DNA from: Paragyromitra xinjiangensis
Lineage: Eukaryota > Ascomycota > Pezizomycetes > Pezizales > Discinaceae
Reading direction: 5' to 3'
Assembly: GCA_038503065.1 (NCBI GenBank)
Contig: JBCAMK010000009.1
Coordinates: 1,364,001-1,428,000, forward strand
Length of the DNA: 64,000 nt
Below the pieces are notes generated by a model. That model worked only from the letters and a program-made list of their open reading frames with translations, searched no databases and was not told the origin of the DNA. A program made the position numbers and the translations under genes. This document shows, one piece after another, positions 50,018 to 60,571 of the stretch (positions are counted from its first letter, which is position 1; the number at the start of each line of letters is the position of its first letter).

Positions 50018-53000
50018 TCACCCTATTCAAGAACATACAACAATACCTCATAACGTGGCAATCCGATCAAGGACTAAGAGACAACTCTGACCACACCCTA
50101 ATCACAACTATCATATTTCTTCCACCGAAGCCCACAGCCACACCCAAACGAAACCTCAACAAAGCAAACTGGTTTCAATTCCACAACATAATAAAACAAT
50201 CAGCACTCAATAATTCCCAACCCAGCAACGCCAGTGAAACCACCAAAGAATGTGAACAGCTCACCTCCCTCATACAATTCGCCACCATCACAGCCATACC
50301 TCTATCGAAACCCAGCCAACACTCTAAAGGCTGGTGGACCCACGAACTTTCCAAACTAAAAAGGAAAATAAATGCCATCAATCACCTAATTAAACGACCC
50401 AACCCACCACAGCATGCCAAAAGCCTCCTTAAAAACCTCCGAACACAATGGAAAATCGAAATAAATGAAGCCAAAAAACATCATTGGCACCAACGGCTAT
50501 CCACCAACGACCCCAAACAAATATGGCAAGCCATCAAACAAACTAATGGCCGCAGACCCCCCACCACCATACAACCCCTACACAATGCACCCGACTTTGA
50601 AGCACAATGCAACGCCTTCAAATCTACCTTCTTCCCACCCATTCTCGCCTCTCCCCAGCCACTACCACAAGACTGGCTTCCCCCACCCACATCAGATCAA
50701 TCCCTCAACATACCTCATGTCACCCCAGAGCTAATTTCCAAGCTACTTGCCAAAACTTCCCCCGCATCCGCCCCAGGACACGACGGGATCCTCTATCCTC
50801 ACATACAACACGCTCATCAAGCCGCTCCTCTACTCATTCCCAAAATCTTCACAGCTGCCCTTCGCTTTGGCGCCTTTCCCGACATATGGAAACAAGCAAT
50901 CGTCACACCCATACCCAAAACAGGCAAAGACGATTATTCCAAACCCAACGCCTACCGCCATATTTCACTATTATCATGCCTTGGCAAACTTCTAGAACGC
51001 ATCATCACCAGACAACTAGAAATTGCTGCAATAAACTCAGGCGCAATCAACCACCAACATACAGGTGGACGCACGGGAATTTCGGCAATAGATGCCCTAC
51101 AACAAATCATCACACCATCCCAATCCTGGCTTGACACTCCCGCCACAACAGGACACCAGAAGCAACTACGACCCTCCATCCTCACCACAGATATCGAAGG
51201 AGCCTTCAACTGCGTCATCCATCAACAAATGACTGCAATCTTCCTTCACTTCAAATTCTCCACATACCTAATACAATGGTACCAAAGCTTTACCACCAAC
51301 CGAACAATAGCCTTCCGATTCAACAGCACCACAAGCCCAACATCACCCTTCAACAGTGGACTCCCTCAAGGATCTGCAGTTTCATCCATTGCCTTCACCA
51401 TATACAGTGCTGCGCTAGACACTGAACCATCACCCTCTAATCTTACTTATTCTAATACCTACATCGACGACAACGCCATGCTACAAGCGAGTTTCTCACA
51501 AAAATTCGCCACTTTAACACTACAACAACGCCTCAACCTCAAAATTGAAAGAGGCTCACACCTCAATATCCTCTTCTCCCCACCAAAAACGGAACTCATG
51601 CATCTAAGACTCAGCTCCAGAGTCAAAGATCCCACCCCTACCCCCATCACACTGTACAACCAAAGCATATCACCCACTGAACAAAACCGTATGCTAGGTC
51701 TCATCATCGATGGAAGATTAACCTTCCACCAACACACACACCACATCGTCGCCTCCCTACTTAAAACTAAAGGAGCCATTTATCCTCTCCTCAAATCCAT
51801 ACACCTCACCCCCGCCACAATACATCACATACTACACATAGTCCACATCCCCAAAATGCTATGGGGTTCCCCCATATGGTGGACAGGCGCACCCACCATA
51901 ATAGATAACATTCAACCAGCATATCACAGCCTTGCCCGTCTTATCACGGGCCTTCCCAGATACACCAAAATAACCCACCTACTACGCGAAGCCGCCCTAC
52001 CACCGCTCAACCTCCTATTAGATTATCATTCACAAAAATATGGCATACGCATTCTGAAAAACAATGCGCACAATCCAGCCTTTCTTCCATTACTCAAGTT
52101 CCTTCCGCAAACAATAGAATATAAAGGAACAGGACTCAAAAGAATAGCCTCCCTGCTTCAACCCCTCATCAACAACCAACCCCTTGAAAGACTCGAATTC
52201 TCCTTTCACCCCCCATTTCTCACATCAAGCTCTTTACAAATTTCCCAATTTTCCAAACAACAAACAGCCACGCAGCACATCAACTGGACAGGCACGTTAG
52301 AAAATTCCAGGCTCCTCTACACAGATGGCTCCCTCAATGATAACGGACACTCCTCCTCAGGCGTATACATTGCTCACATACGCTACGGCATCACCACACA
52401 AACATACACACATTCCTGCGCCCTCGGACACCATGCCGAAAATGAAGACGCCGAAATTCACGCCATACAAGAAGCCTTAGCCCTCTTGCTCCAACACATC
52501 ATCTATCCCACTCCCATATACATATGTGTCGACAATCAAAACGCCCTAAAGTCACTCGCAGGAGGACCCACACACAACAAGGAATACTTATGGCACGCAC
52601 TCAACGCATGCAATTCACTCCAAAATATAGGATGCTCCATTAATGGTATATGGACTCCCTCTCACACACAAATCCTTGGCAATGAGAAGGCCGATCAATT
52701 GGCCACACTTGCCCACAATAAACCTCTTTGCCCATGGCATCGTCTCACCCTTGGACATCTTTCACTTCTACCAAAGAAACATTTACTCAAATCATGGGCC
52801 TCTAGCACCCCAGAGCCCGTCGCACTTCACATCGCGCAACATCTTACACCATTATCACGCAAACGGTTCTCCAAACTCGCAAAAATACGCAATCAAGCGC
52901 ACTTTATTGACCCCACCGGATTCACCGATCCCCTCACATGCACATGCGGCGAACAGGATGGCTCTTACCATCGCATCATGTCCTGCAAACTCAGAAACAA

Positions 53001-53311
53001 AGAACGACAAGATTTCTTCAAAGATTCAGAACCAAATTGGAATATTTTCTTTTCGTCCAAGTTAAATTTTTCCTAGTTTTTTTCTTATATTAACCTGTTA
53101 GGGTTGTAAAAATTTTTCGCGAATAAGTAGGGAATGATTGTTTTTGGTTTTCCTTTCGGTTATTTCCTTTCGTAGTCCTTTTGTTATTATTTTTCCTTAG
53201 GATTGTTTAAAAATTGGTTTGGAAACGGGGAGGATTTAGTTGTAGCTGGCGGCGGATGAGGCGATATACTTTAGTATCAGGGCCGTAGAATTAAAACACT
53301 AAACACTAAAC

Positions 53312-53341
53312 GCTAGAGGCAGTAACGGCGTACCCGTTACA
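53312..53341 (-). repeat. Last piece of the split family-1 LTR
   Basis: The right LINE B target copy (53312-53324) is followed by ACGGCGTACCCGTTACA, the LTR end. It completes the LTR begun at 33797/38345. Confidence 0.85.
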
Positions 53342-53498
53342 ACATCAGCAAAAAAATATATTTGTCTTCTGGAAGGCTCTGAAGACCCATATCAGTAAAA
53401 AGGGTTTCGCGCCCAGGCGTCTGGGCAAGCGCCCAGACGAGCTTCTGAATATCAGCACGCCTACCTGGGTCCAGCTATAGAGTGCAACTCGATCATTA
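53342..53498. other. Unique-looking spacer with a repeat shared with 57430-57625
   Basis: There is no gene. ATCAGCAAAAAAA and a GTCTTCTGGAAGG...CTGAAGAC block recur, mainly inverted, near 57540-57625. A short palindromic GC-rich block (GCGCCCAGGCGTCTGGGC) lies near 53410. Confidence 0.4.
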
Positions 53499-55797
53499 AC
53501 CGACAACAACAACGCCAAAGTGACTTTTTGGTCACAACTCCACCAATACTACTCCGATTAACAAGATTCTTGCAGATTCGGAATCAGCTCGCTGCCCCCG
53601 TTCGATCCTGCTATTGTACGCCTGGATCCGTCTAGTTTTGCAATAGTTGTTGTCGAATTCGCTGTTTTACCCCTCTTTTCCCCCCCAACAACAAAAACCT
53701 CACCAAACTTTGGCAATCTGCATTTTGCCATAACTACACCAGTTTTCGTCCGATTAGCTCGACCCCGGGCTTTTTGGAACCGCCTCAGCGCGCCCGTTCG
53801 ATCGCCCTCTCGTTCGTTCGGATCCGACCAGAACTGCAGAAGTTCTGATCGATTTCCCACCCCCCTCCGCCAGGGACCCCCTCCAGGGCCCAGCAACCCC
53901 CCCCCCCCACAACACACTCCACCTCCTCCTGTCGGTTCAGGATCCTTCTCTATGTCTTCCTCTTTGTCTAGAGGCAGAGGGAGAGGCAGAGGCTTCAGGT
54001 CTCCCTCTTCTGTGACTAGTTCACCTCAAAACTCGCTCCAAACGCCGTTTGGCGCCCCTACAACACCTCCAAACACCCGTTTTTCGCCTTTGCTTCATGG
54101 AGACCCAGAGCAAACACCTACCCAAGCCCTGCCACTTCGCCCAGCAGTCCCCCTACCTCACTATGCCTCCCTGCCTGCCACAGAGCCCACAGACAGTGGC
54201 TCTGTCCTCCTGGAAGAGTCTGACTCTGACATGACGGACACTGAGGGACCCCTCACCTTCTCCACCACCCTACCTCCAGTCATCCAGATGGATGACTCCA
54301 ACAGCAACCCAGATCGCCTTGGTGCCATTGGCACTGGGGAGAACTACAACCCTTCCCTCTTCGCAGTGATGGATGAGCAGAACAGGCTCATTAAAGCACT
54401 CACCAAACGCGTCAAGCAGCTTGAAAAAGCTATCCTCACACCCCCACCAGCCCCTACCTTCCACAATGACCCAGCTCTAGTGGAAAAGGTGGCCACCCTC
54501 ACCTCCAAGGTAGCAGACTTGGAACAGAAATGGACTCTTACAACCATTCTGACCTCTGCCAACCTCCCTCTACCTCCAGCAGCTGCTCCTCCGCCAGCCA
54601 CCACCTCCTGGGCTCAGGTTGCCTCTAAAAAGGCTCCCAGACCCGCCAGCAAGGCCTCCAAGCCTACCAAACAACCAGTAAACCCCCCAAAACGCGACCG
54701 CACCCTCATCATCACCAGGAATGGTCTACCCATTCCTGATGATATCACCCCACTCCTCATTCGCAATGCAGTCAATGCTGCCCTGGAAAGGCCATTGATT
54801 GCAGAGGTGCGATTCACACCAGCTTACCATGTTCAGCTCATTGCTGTCACCTCTACCACCTCCGACTCCCTTCTCAAGCAGAGACAAAAGCTTGAAGAAG
54901 TAGTTCGCAATACCATCCCCAATGCCACCAGCATGGAAAAGGAAGCCATCCTTACTCAAGTTGTTGTGCACAATGTCCCTACCTCCATTCCCTCTGGCGA
55001 AGAGGGATTCTAGCAGATCAGGTCTGAGGTTGGGCAGTTCAACCCAGGCACCACGCTACTCCGCGACCCTCGCTGGCTCACCAGGCCTGAGCAGAGAGAG
55101 GGAAAGCAGGCCTCCTCCATGGTCTTGACCATTGTGGGGAAACAACCTGCCACCACTGCCCTTGAGAGAGGGCTCTCACTTTTTGGACTTCGCCACAAAG
55201 TCACCAAATACCTTCGCTTTAGACCAGATACCCAATGCACTACCTGTCTGGCCTTTGGCCATCCACAACAATGCTGTACCAGCAAAACGCCTTACTGCAA
55301 CATCTGTGCTGGGCCTCATACAGCATCCTCCCACTCCTGTGTAACCTCCTCTTACACCATCAAGGGAACTCCTTGCCTCCACACCATCATCCGTTGCAAG
55401 AACTGTAACGAACAGCATCGTGGTAACTTTTCTGGTTGCCTCAAACTCACTGAAGCCAGACTTAAGGCCAGCGAATGTCAGGATCACATGGTTCTTTAAA
55501 GTTTCCCTCTTCCTGTATTGATTTATCCAGCCCTCATGGGCCTTCGGGCTTAGTGGAGGGAGTGCTATAGGCACACAACATGTGATGGTGAGAGAAGAAT
55601 GCCCAGGGTAGTCTTGACACTTTGAGAGGGAGTCACTAGATCGGGGTATTAATACATTCATTGACGATGAGCCTAGAAGAGGCAGGGTAGGAACTGGCAG
55701 AGGATTAGTTAGTTTTGTTTTGTTTTCTTTTATGTTCCTGTTGGGTTTTCTTCTGCTGTACGCCATATCCGTTTCGGATGCATGCGAGTATGAACAA

Positions 55798-55891
<94 letters not shown>
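53499..55891 (+). mobile_element. Element E4: diverged ORF1-only LINE-like element
   Basis: It has the sense start ACCGACAACAAC, a 5' UTR, ORF1, a 3' UTR (55500-55795), the hairpin ATCCGTTTCGGAT (55767-55779) and a long (AAAT)n tail of about 24 units (about 55796-55891). It lacks ORF2. ORF1 is clearly diverged from E1-E3, so the ORF1-only design is shared by distant copies. Confidence 0.78.
53952..55499 (+). pseudogene. E4 ORF1 with one in-frame TAG
   Basis: The start MSSSLSRGRGRGRG leads a 515-codon frame, interrupted only by TAG at 55011-55013, where a CAG or CAA codon is expected (E1 has FQHIRSEV, here F*QIRSEV). The zinc knuckles (CTTC, CNIC, CKNC starts) are all present after the stop. 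Compared with E1 there is a different acidic N-terminal segment and many substitutions. Confidence 0.83.
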
Positions 55892-55892
<1 letters not shown>

Positions 55893-56330
55893 CCTGCGTC
55901 CAGCTGCGTCCGTACGTCTAGTACGTCCATACGTTCGCTCTATTGCTCGCCCCAGCACGTCCAGACGCCTAGTACGCCCATACGATCACTTTATTGCGCG
56001 CCCCAGTACGCCCATACGCCTGGTACGCCTAGTACGTCGACACGCCTGGCACACCTACACGCCTGGTACGCCCATACGCCTACTCTACCACACGCCCTAT
56101 ACGTTCCTACGCTTAGTACACCCATACGCTTGCTCTATTGCTCGCCCCAGCACGTCCATATGCCCAGTACGCCCGTACGATCGCTCAATTGCGTGTCCTA
56201 GCACGTCTATACGCCCAGTACGCCCATACGATCGCTCAATTGCGCGCCCCAGCGCGTCCATACGCCCATGCGCCCATATACTGTCTCCTGGCCGCAAATT
56301 TAGCCAAGTCGAAACCCTAACCCTCGCTTA
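55892..56330. repeat. Degenerate ~12-14 bp tandem repeats (TACGCCCATACG type)
   Basis: Low-complexity DNA is built of variants of CGCCCATACG, CGTCCATACG and CGCCTAGTACG. It also contains a longer repeat with CGATCG(C/T)TCAATTGCG. No gene is supported. A short CCCTAACCCT occurs near 56315, too short to call telomeric. Confidence 0.6.
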
Positions 56331-56510
56331 CCCGACCCTCCTAGGCTCATCATGACCTCACACGCGCCTTCCGCCAGCAATTCCCTTATATCAACCACAC
56401 ACCCCACCTCCTGCTCGCCTCCACCTCCTACTTGCCTCCACCTCCCACCTCTCCATCTCCCGCTTGCCCCACCCCTCCAATCTCCACCTCTTACCCGTCA
56501 GTCGACTGTA
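56331..56510. other. Pyrimidine-rich spacer
   Basis: Repeated CCACCTCC/TTGCC blocks are present. I see no gene here. Confidence 0.3.
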
Positions 56511-57110
56511 CTAACATGCTGTACTATAGAGCCTATTCAGCAGTCAATTTGGCAGTCAATTTGGCAGTCAATTCAGCAGGATTCGGAGGCTCAGAAACAG
56601 CCGATTCGGAGTCTATTCAGGAGTCAATTCAGCAGGATTTGGAGGCTCGGAAACAGCCTATTCGGAGGCAGGAAAGCACGGTATTAGGAGTCAATTCGGA
56701 GCCTATTCAGGAGCCTATTCAGCGGTCAATTTGGAGCCTATTCAGGAGTCAATTTGGAGTCTATTCAGGAGTCTATTCGGCAGTCAATTCAGCAGGATTC
56801 GGTGGCTTAGAAACAGCCAATTCAGAGTCTATTCAGGAGTCTATTCGGCAGTGGTTCGGGCGTCGATTCGGAGTCTATTCAGCAGTCAATTCAGCAGGAT
56901 TCGGAGTCTATTTAGGAGTCAATTCGGCAGTGGATTCAGCAGGATTCGGAGTTGATTCGGAGTTGATTCGGAGTCTATTCAGCAGTCAGTTAGGAGTATA
57001 TTCAGGAGTCAATTCAGAGGCAGGCAGACAGCTGACTCGGAGGCTGCTTGAGAGGTTGCTTGGGAGTCAATTGGGAGGCAGCTGGATCAGAGCGGAAGCA
57101 AGATAATGGG
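56511..57110. repeat. ~12-bp minisatellite (GGAGTCTATTCA / GCAGTCAATTCA type)
   Basis: More than 40 imperfect units of 11-12 bp, such as GCAGTCAATTTG, GCAGGATTCGGA and GGAGTCTATTCA, are arranged in tandem. An open frame crosses the array (56432-57106), with a repetitive SVNSAGF/SIQESIQ-like product. It shows no domain and is best explained by the repeat. Confidence 0.6.
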
Positions 57111-57837
57111 TGGAATTGCGTCCTACATGTACATAGAGCAGAATAGACTATTAGTGCCATACAAAGCAGCGTGACAAGCAGTGTGACATCGTACGCCCAA
57201 TGCGCCCAATGCCGCCCAACGCGCCCATGAGAGGGTGTACGTCCAGTATGTCAGGCTTGGATTTTCCAGGCCTGCGCCTGGGTGTGAACGAGGCAAGACC
57301 TATGTCCAGCGTGCCCACACGTATGCCATACTAGTCAGTACGCCTAGAGCAGTGCCTAAAAAAAATCCAAGCCCAGTGCGCCCAGTGCGCCTATGGCACT
57401 GGGCGCGACTGGACGCAGACCCGGCTTTTTGCTGATGCAGAAGACAAAATCTCACTGGGAGACTAAAAACATGTTACCGGATTTGGCTGAATGATAACAT
57501 ATCAAAAGTGAAAAATTGTCTTCCAGTCCTTTAGATGGAATATGGCCTTTTGGAAGATCCTGAAGGCCCTGAAGACATAATCTCACTGGAAGACAATTTC
57601 TTTTTTTGCTGATGCAGGCCAAGTATGATTTGTTGTAGTGCCAGGCCATATGTATCTTGCCAGTACATGCGATACGGTATTCAACTCTCCCAATAAGAGT
57701 CCAGCCCATAAAGTACTTGAGGATGTTCTCGATTGCGGCCACTACCGAGAGACGTTACCCGGACCACTTCAAGAAAATGCACCATTAACGAAATCCTTAC
57801 TCACTGGCATCCCCACACCAAATCCCCCACTACCAAA
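57111..57837. other. Intergenic, low-complexity CGCCCAATG repeats and a direct repeat pair
   Basis: CGCCCAATGCGCCC-type repeats lie around 57190-57230 and 57370-57400. TCTCACTGG(G/A)AGAC and GCTGATGCAG occur twice (about 57430-57465 and 57585-57620), bounding a stretch of about 190 bp. The final part should contain the TMA16 promoter, but no clear motif is seen. Confidence 0.35.
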
Positions 57838-58519
57838 ATGCCGATTTCTCTTCACAAAGTCTCGAAAAAAATCAAATCAAAGAAAGGCGGCAAGCTAGAC
57901 TCGCTTGGACGCAGAGACTCGAAGAAGCTCAATAGAGCAACCCTTCGGGATGAACGGTTAAAGAAATCAAGTGCATCCAGATCCAGATTGAAAGAGGTTG
58001 AATGCATGTTACCTCAAATCCAGCTTTTGGAATTTGTTAATCTACAACACGCTCACAAAAATACCAATGATATAGTGGTTCGCGTCGGATACTTTAAAGT
58101 TGAAACAAAGGATACGACCATCCCGTTGAGCACACAGCAAATCAGAAACCTGATAGAGAAGTATGCTCAAATCTTTAACCTGCTTAATTGCTCCTTAGTC
58201 TACAAGAACTTTGCAATTAATCTCCTAAACTTGTAGGTGGGTACGTCGCGATGATACCGAACTATTCCGAATAAAGAGCGAACGACGCCCTGGAAGGCCC
58301 CCGTCTACGAGTGAAACTTTTTTGGAGCAACGGATAAATTGTGAACTGGAGGAATTCCGCACAGGCTTCTACGTTCCAGAGTTACGAGATTGGGAAAATC
58401 TGGGGTGGCTACGGCGTTGGGATGGAACTGTGGGGTCATTAGCTCAAATCAAGTTTGTCAGAATATCGAAAACGGATTCGCCTATGGAGATGGAGCCCGG
58501 AGAAAATGCCGGCGATTAG
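57838..58519 (+). CDS. TMA16: TMA16-like ribosome-assembly protein, two exons
   Basis: Exons 57838-58160 and 58237-58519 give 201 residues. The family (translation machinery-associated protein 16) binds nuclear pre-60S particles. The N-terminus is lysine-rich (MPISLHKVSKKIKSKKGG), then SLGRRDSKKLNRATLRDERLKK resembles the family's basic signature. The second exon holds ERRRPGRPPS and a C-terminus with EEFRTGFYVPEL, LRRWDG and LAQIKFVRIS, which are hallmark TMA16 motifs. Intron 58161-58236 (76 bp, GTATGC...TTGTAG) joins NLIEK to WVRRDDTEL in frame. The segment between about residues 60 and 100 is less conserved and could hide another small intron. The first M in the family-like context was chosen over the in-frame M at 57733. 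Confidence 0.82.
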
Positions 58520-59560
58520 TTTGCAATACACGCTCTAAAATTGGCCAAGAAAAGCGAATACTTAAGTGTACGTTGAACTTATCGATTAATTTATAGTGCG
58601 AGAGGTACCGAGTCAGAATGTGTCCAGCCTCTCTAAATATCACTCTTAACGATCCACCTACCCACAAAGGCCCAAACCATAATTTTTTTTTACAAGCCAC
58701 TCAATCGCTAACTAAAAGAAAATTGCGTCGGGACAGGAACAATTAACGTGATACGGCCCACATGCTCTCTGTATTCTTTAGACTGTCAATCGAAATGGGA
58801 GCCATCCGGCTCCTGTTTTTAAACTATATAGTGCAGCCCCAACTAACCCTAAAAATCTGGGATTTTTTATACACAATTCAGTGATTCAATATTCTATACT
58901 CTAAATCACTGTGACCAGCGGGATAGGTGGTGTTGGCCTGAGGTGTCCGCTCTTTACTGTAAATGCATTAAATGCTTTGTCCTGAACAGTGTATTTCATA
59001 TCGCAACACCAAAAATGGAAAGCATCCTCCTACCAGGCCCTAGATGCGCACCACCAATTGATACCCATGAGACTTACAATATATCTATTTAACTTATCAA
59101 TCTATTATATACTCAGCTCTCATGGAAATTGCTCATCTTATATAGCTGTTATGGCTTCAAATAGCGTTAACACTAACTAAAATCACACCAAAGAAGCACA
59201 GGCTTGGTATTATTCAAAGCCTGCCTTGAAACATTGCCTCTACCAACCATAGTTTTTTTTTGAAAAAAGGTCAGAAGCTTTGGGGAGAACTCTGTGCCTC
59301 TAGCTCTCTCTGTTGAGTTTAGGCAAGAAGGGTAATTGTATGTTGGTTGCTGTGCTAAATCCGAGAATAAAGATGTAGTAAAAACGGGAGCTGTACGGCT
59401 CCCGTGACGGTCTATCGGATAAGCGGGGCAAGAGCACACTCATCTTGCCACTTACTGCCCCACACCAGATTCCGTGTTTAAATCCCACCAGCCCTTAATC
59501 GATATTCGGTACGTTTGCAAGGTGAAGTGAGGATCACGTCGTGGATCTAGAACTATCGTA
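58520..59560. other. Intergenic region with two similar hairpins, no clear gene
   Basis: No frame here has recognisable content. GGAGCC-ATCC-GGCTCC followed by TTTTT (58798-58818) and CGGGAGC-TGTACG-GCTCCCG (59395-59414) are strong hairpins of related sequence, perhaps ends of decayed repeats. A segment at 59415-59495 has a weak tRNA-like B box (GTTTAAATCCC) but does not fold convincingly. Confidence 0.35.
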
Positions 59561-59973
59561 CAGTCAACTCGCTCTATTAGGGCTTAGTTATCGGGGTATC
59601 TATTTTATACGGATGTAAAGCTTGCTTTATAAAATTTCCTTACATAAATATAACCATGCTCGTTATAATGTAACATCCTTAGCAACTAAGGTTTCCTCAC
59701 ACCGGTATCACTATAAAAGAAATATAGACTCCAAACGCAAGGCAAACTACAATGCTACGAACAGAGAAAATATACAGCCAACACTAAATTGGGGTGGTAG
59801 CTGCGCGCCATGTAGCGCGGTAGTGAGTGGAAGTAGCGAATGGGAGAATCTTGATAATTAACAAAACTAGATGGGGAGTTTTTTTTTCAAGGTCATTTAA
59901 CTTGTTTTTTTGTAAGGTTTGCGTTATACGGATGTGCTAAATATTCGGTTATCCTTGTAGCGAGGCCCCGCTG
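59561..59973. mobile_element. MITE-like element with imperfect terminal inverted repeats and TA duplication
   Basis: The ends are CAGTCAACTCGCT...AAGG-like on the left and the inverse of CAGCGGGGCCTCGCTACAAGG on the right. TA lies directly outside on both sides (59559-59560 and 59974-59975). Both ends contain ATACGGATGT motifs within the first about 70 bp, in opposite or repeated arrangement. CAG ends and TA targets fit Tc1/mariner/pogo-type elements. No transposase is present, so it would be nonautonomous. Confidence 0.4.
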
Positions 59974-60571
59974 TAATTGTGGCTGGGCTTAACAACAAAG
60001 TGGGTCAGGTTCGGGGAATTTAAGAGTACATGTGCATGCTGCATTTGTGTGGTATTGGAGATGTTTCCTAATACGGGATGTGGCTTCGGGGTCGGAAATG
60101 ATTGAGAGACAGGCACCCGAGAGAGCTACTACACGAGTATTTAGATAGGGGCCGTATTCCCACCTCAGCAAGCGAGCAATCGAGCCTTCGATTCCTTCCT
60201 ACATGCCCCAATGTTACAACATGTGGGCCAGGTCAGACTTCGAGTGATTGGATATGATTAGCAATACCTACCCCTTTTAGCAGAACTCGTTCGCGAGCTA
60301 TCGTAAAAAATACTTAGATTTTCCTTTCATGCCGTGGTTTTTTGTGGTCTTTCATCGTTATTGACCTTGGGATTGATTTTTTGTAGATGGAGAAGCACAT
60401 GTAAATGTGCTGTTAGGTTGACTAGTTACATAAGCGGAACCCTGTCATGCACCTTTTTTTTTCTATGTCGGCTTCACCGTCTACACCCCACTATTTCCGC
60501 TTCCTCACCAATTGCGAATCCTGATAAAGTCTCTTTTTCTTGTTGGTTTAGGTTTTCGTACTTAATCGATC
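59974..60571. other. Intergenic region upstream of MAM33
   Basis: There is no gene. Pyrimidine-rich stretches (CTTTTTTTTTCT near 60455 and CTCTTTTTCTTG near 60531) lie shortly before the MAM33 ATG, as often seen in fungal promoters or leader introns. No TATA box stands out. Confidence 0.35.

Larger units (their letters stand above)
48500..53076 (+). pseudogene. LINE B4 ORF2, split by a 912-bp LTR-type insertion
   Basis: The first part, 48500-49105, encodes most of the endonuclease and ends at IIDLT. The second part resumes at 50023 (LFKNIQQYL) in the matching frame and is open to 53076. Residues for RT (YIDD) and RNase H (TDGS, NEDAE, CVDNQNA) are present. One RT residue before the conserved ISLLSCLGKLL is H where the other copies have P. 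A TAG at 53074-53076 ends the protein about 11 residues early (GAG to TAG compared with B2 and B3). Confidence 0.88.
46745..53311 (+). mobile_element. LINE B4, inserted at the same LTR site as the B1-B3 array
   Basis: This is a complete LINE B (about 5.65 kb without the 912-bp insertion). The 13-bp duplication GCTAGAGGCAGTA flanks both ends and equals the array target in reverse. The 5' UTR is 46745-47076 (single copy), and the 3' UTR 53077-53311 ends in repeated ACACTAAA units. Relative to the LTR its orientation is the same as that of B1-B3. Confidence 0.92.

Noticed and set aside
33797..53341. Proper solo LTR with a 5-bp target duplication
   Set aside because: The pieces sum to one LTR, but outer flanks are CTAGG and ACATC, so a simple insertion followed by LTR-LTR recombination is not demonstrated.
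56310..56335. Telomeric repeat
   Set aside because: Only a single CCCTAACCCT is present. This is too short and lies inside low-complexity DNA.
56432..57106. 224-residue repetitive protein
   Set aside because: The frame follows a 12-bp minisatellite (a multiple of three) and has no recognisable domain or upstream signals.
57733..57837. Upstream start for the TMA16-like gene
   Set aside because: The in-frame extension (MRPLPRDVTRTT...) is unlike the family, whose members begin with a short basic N-terminus as from 57838.
59415..59495. tRNA gene
   Set aside because: There is a B-box-like GTTTAAATCCC, but no convincing acceptor stem, anticodon arm or correct spacing. At best it is a decayed tRNA-derived repeat.
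60150..60235. tRNA gene near 60.2 kb
   Set aside because: CCTTCGATTCC resembles a B box, but the A-box spacing is too short and no cloverleaf forms by eye.
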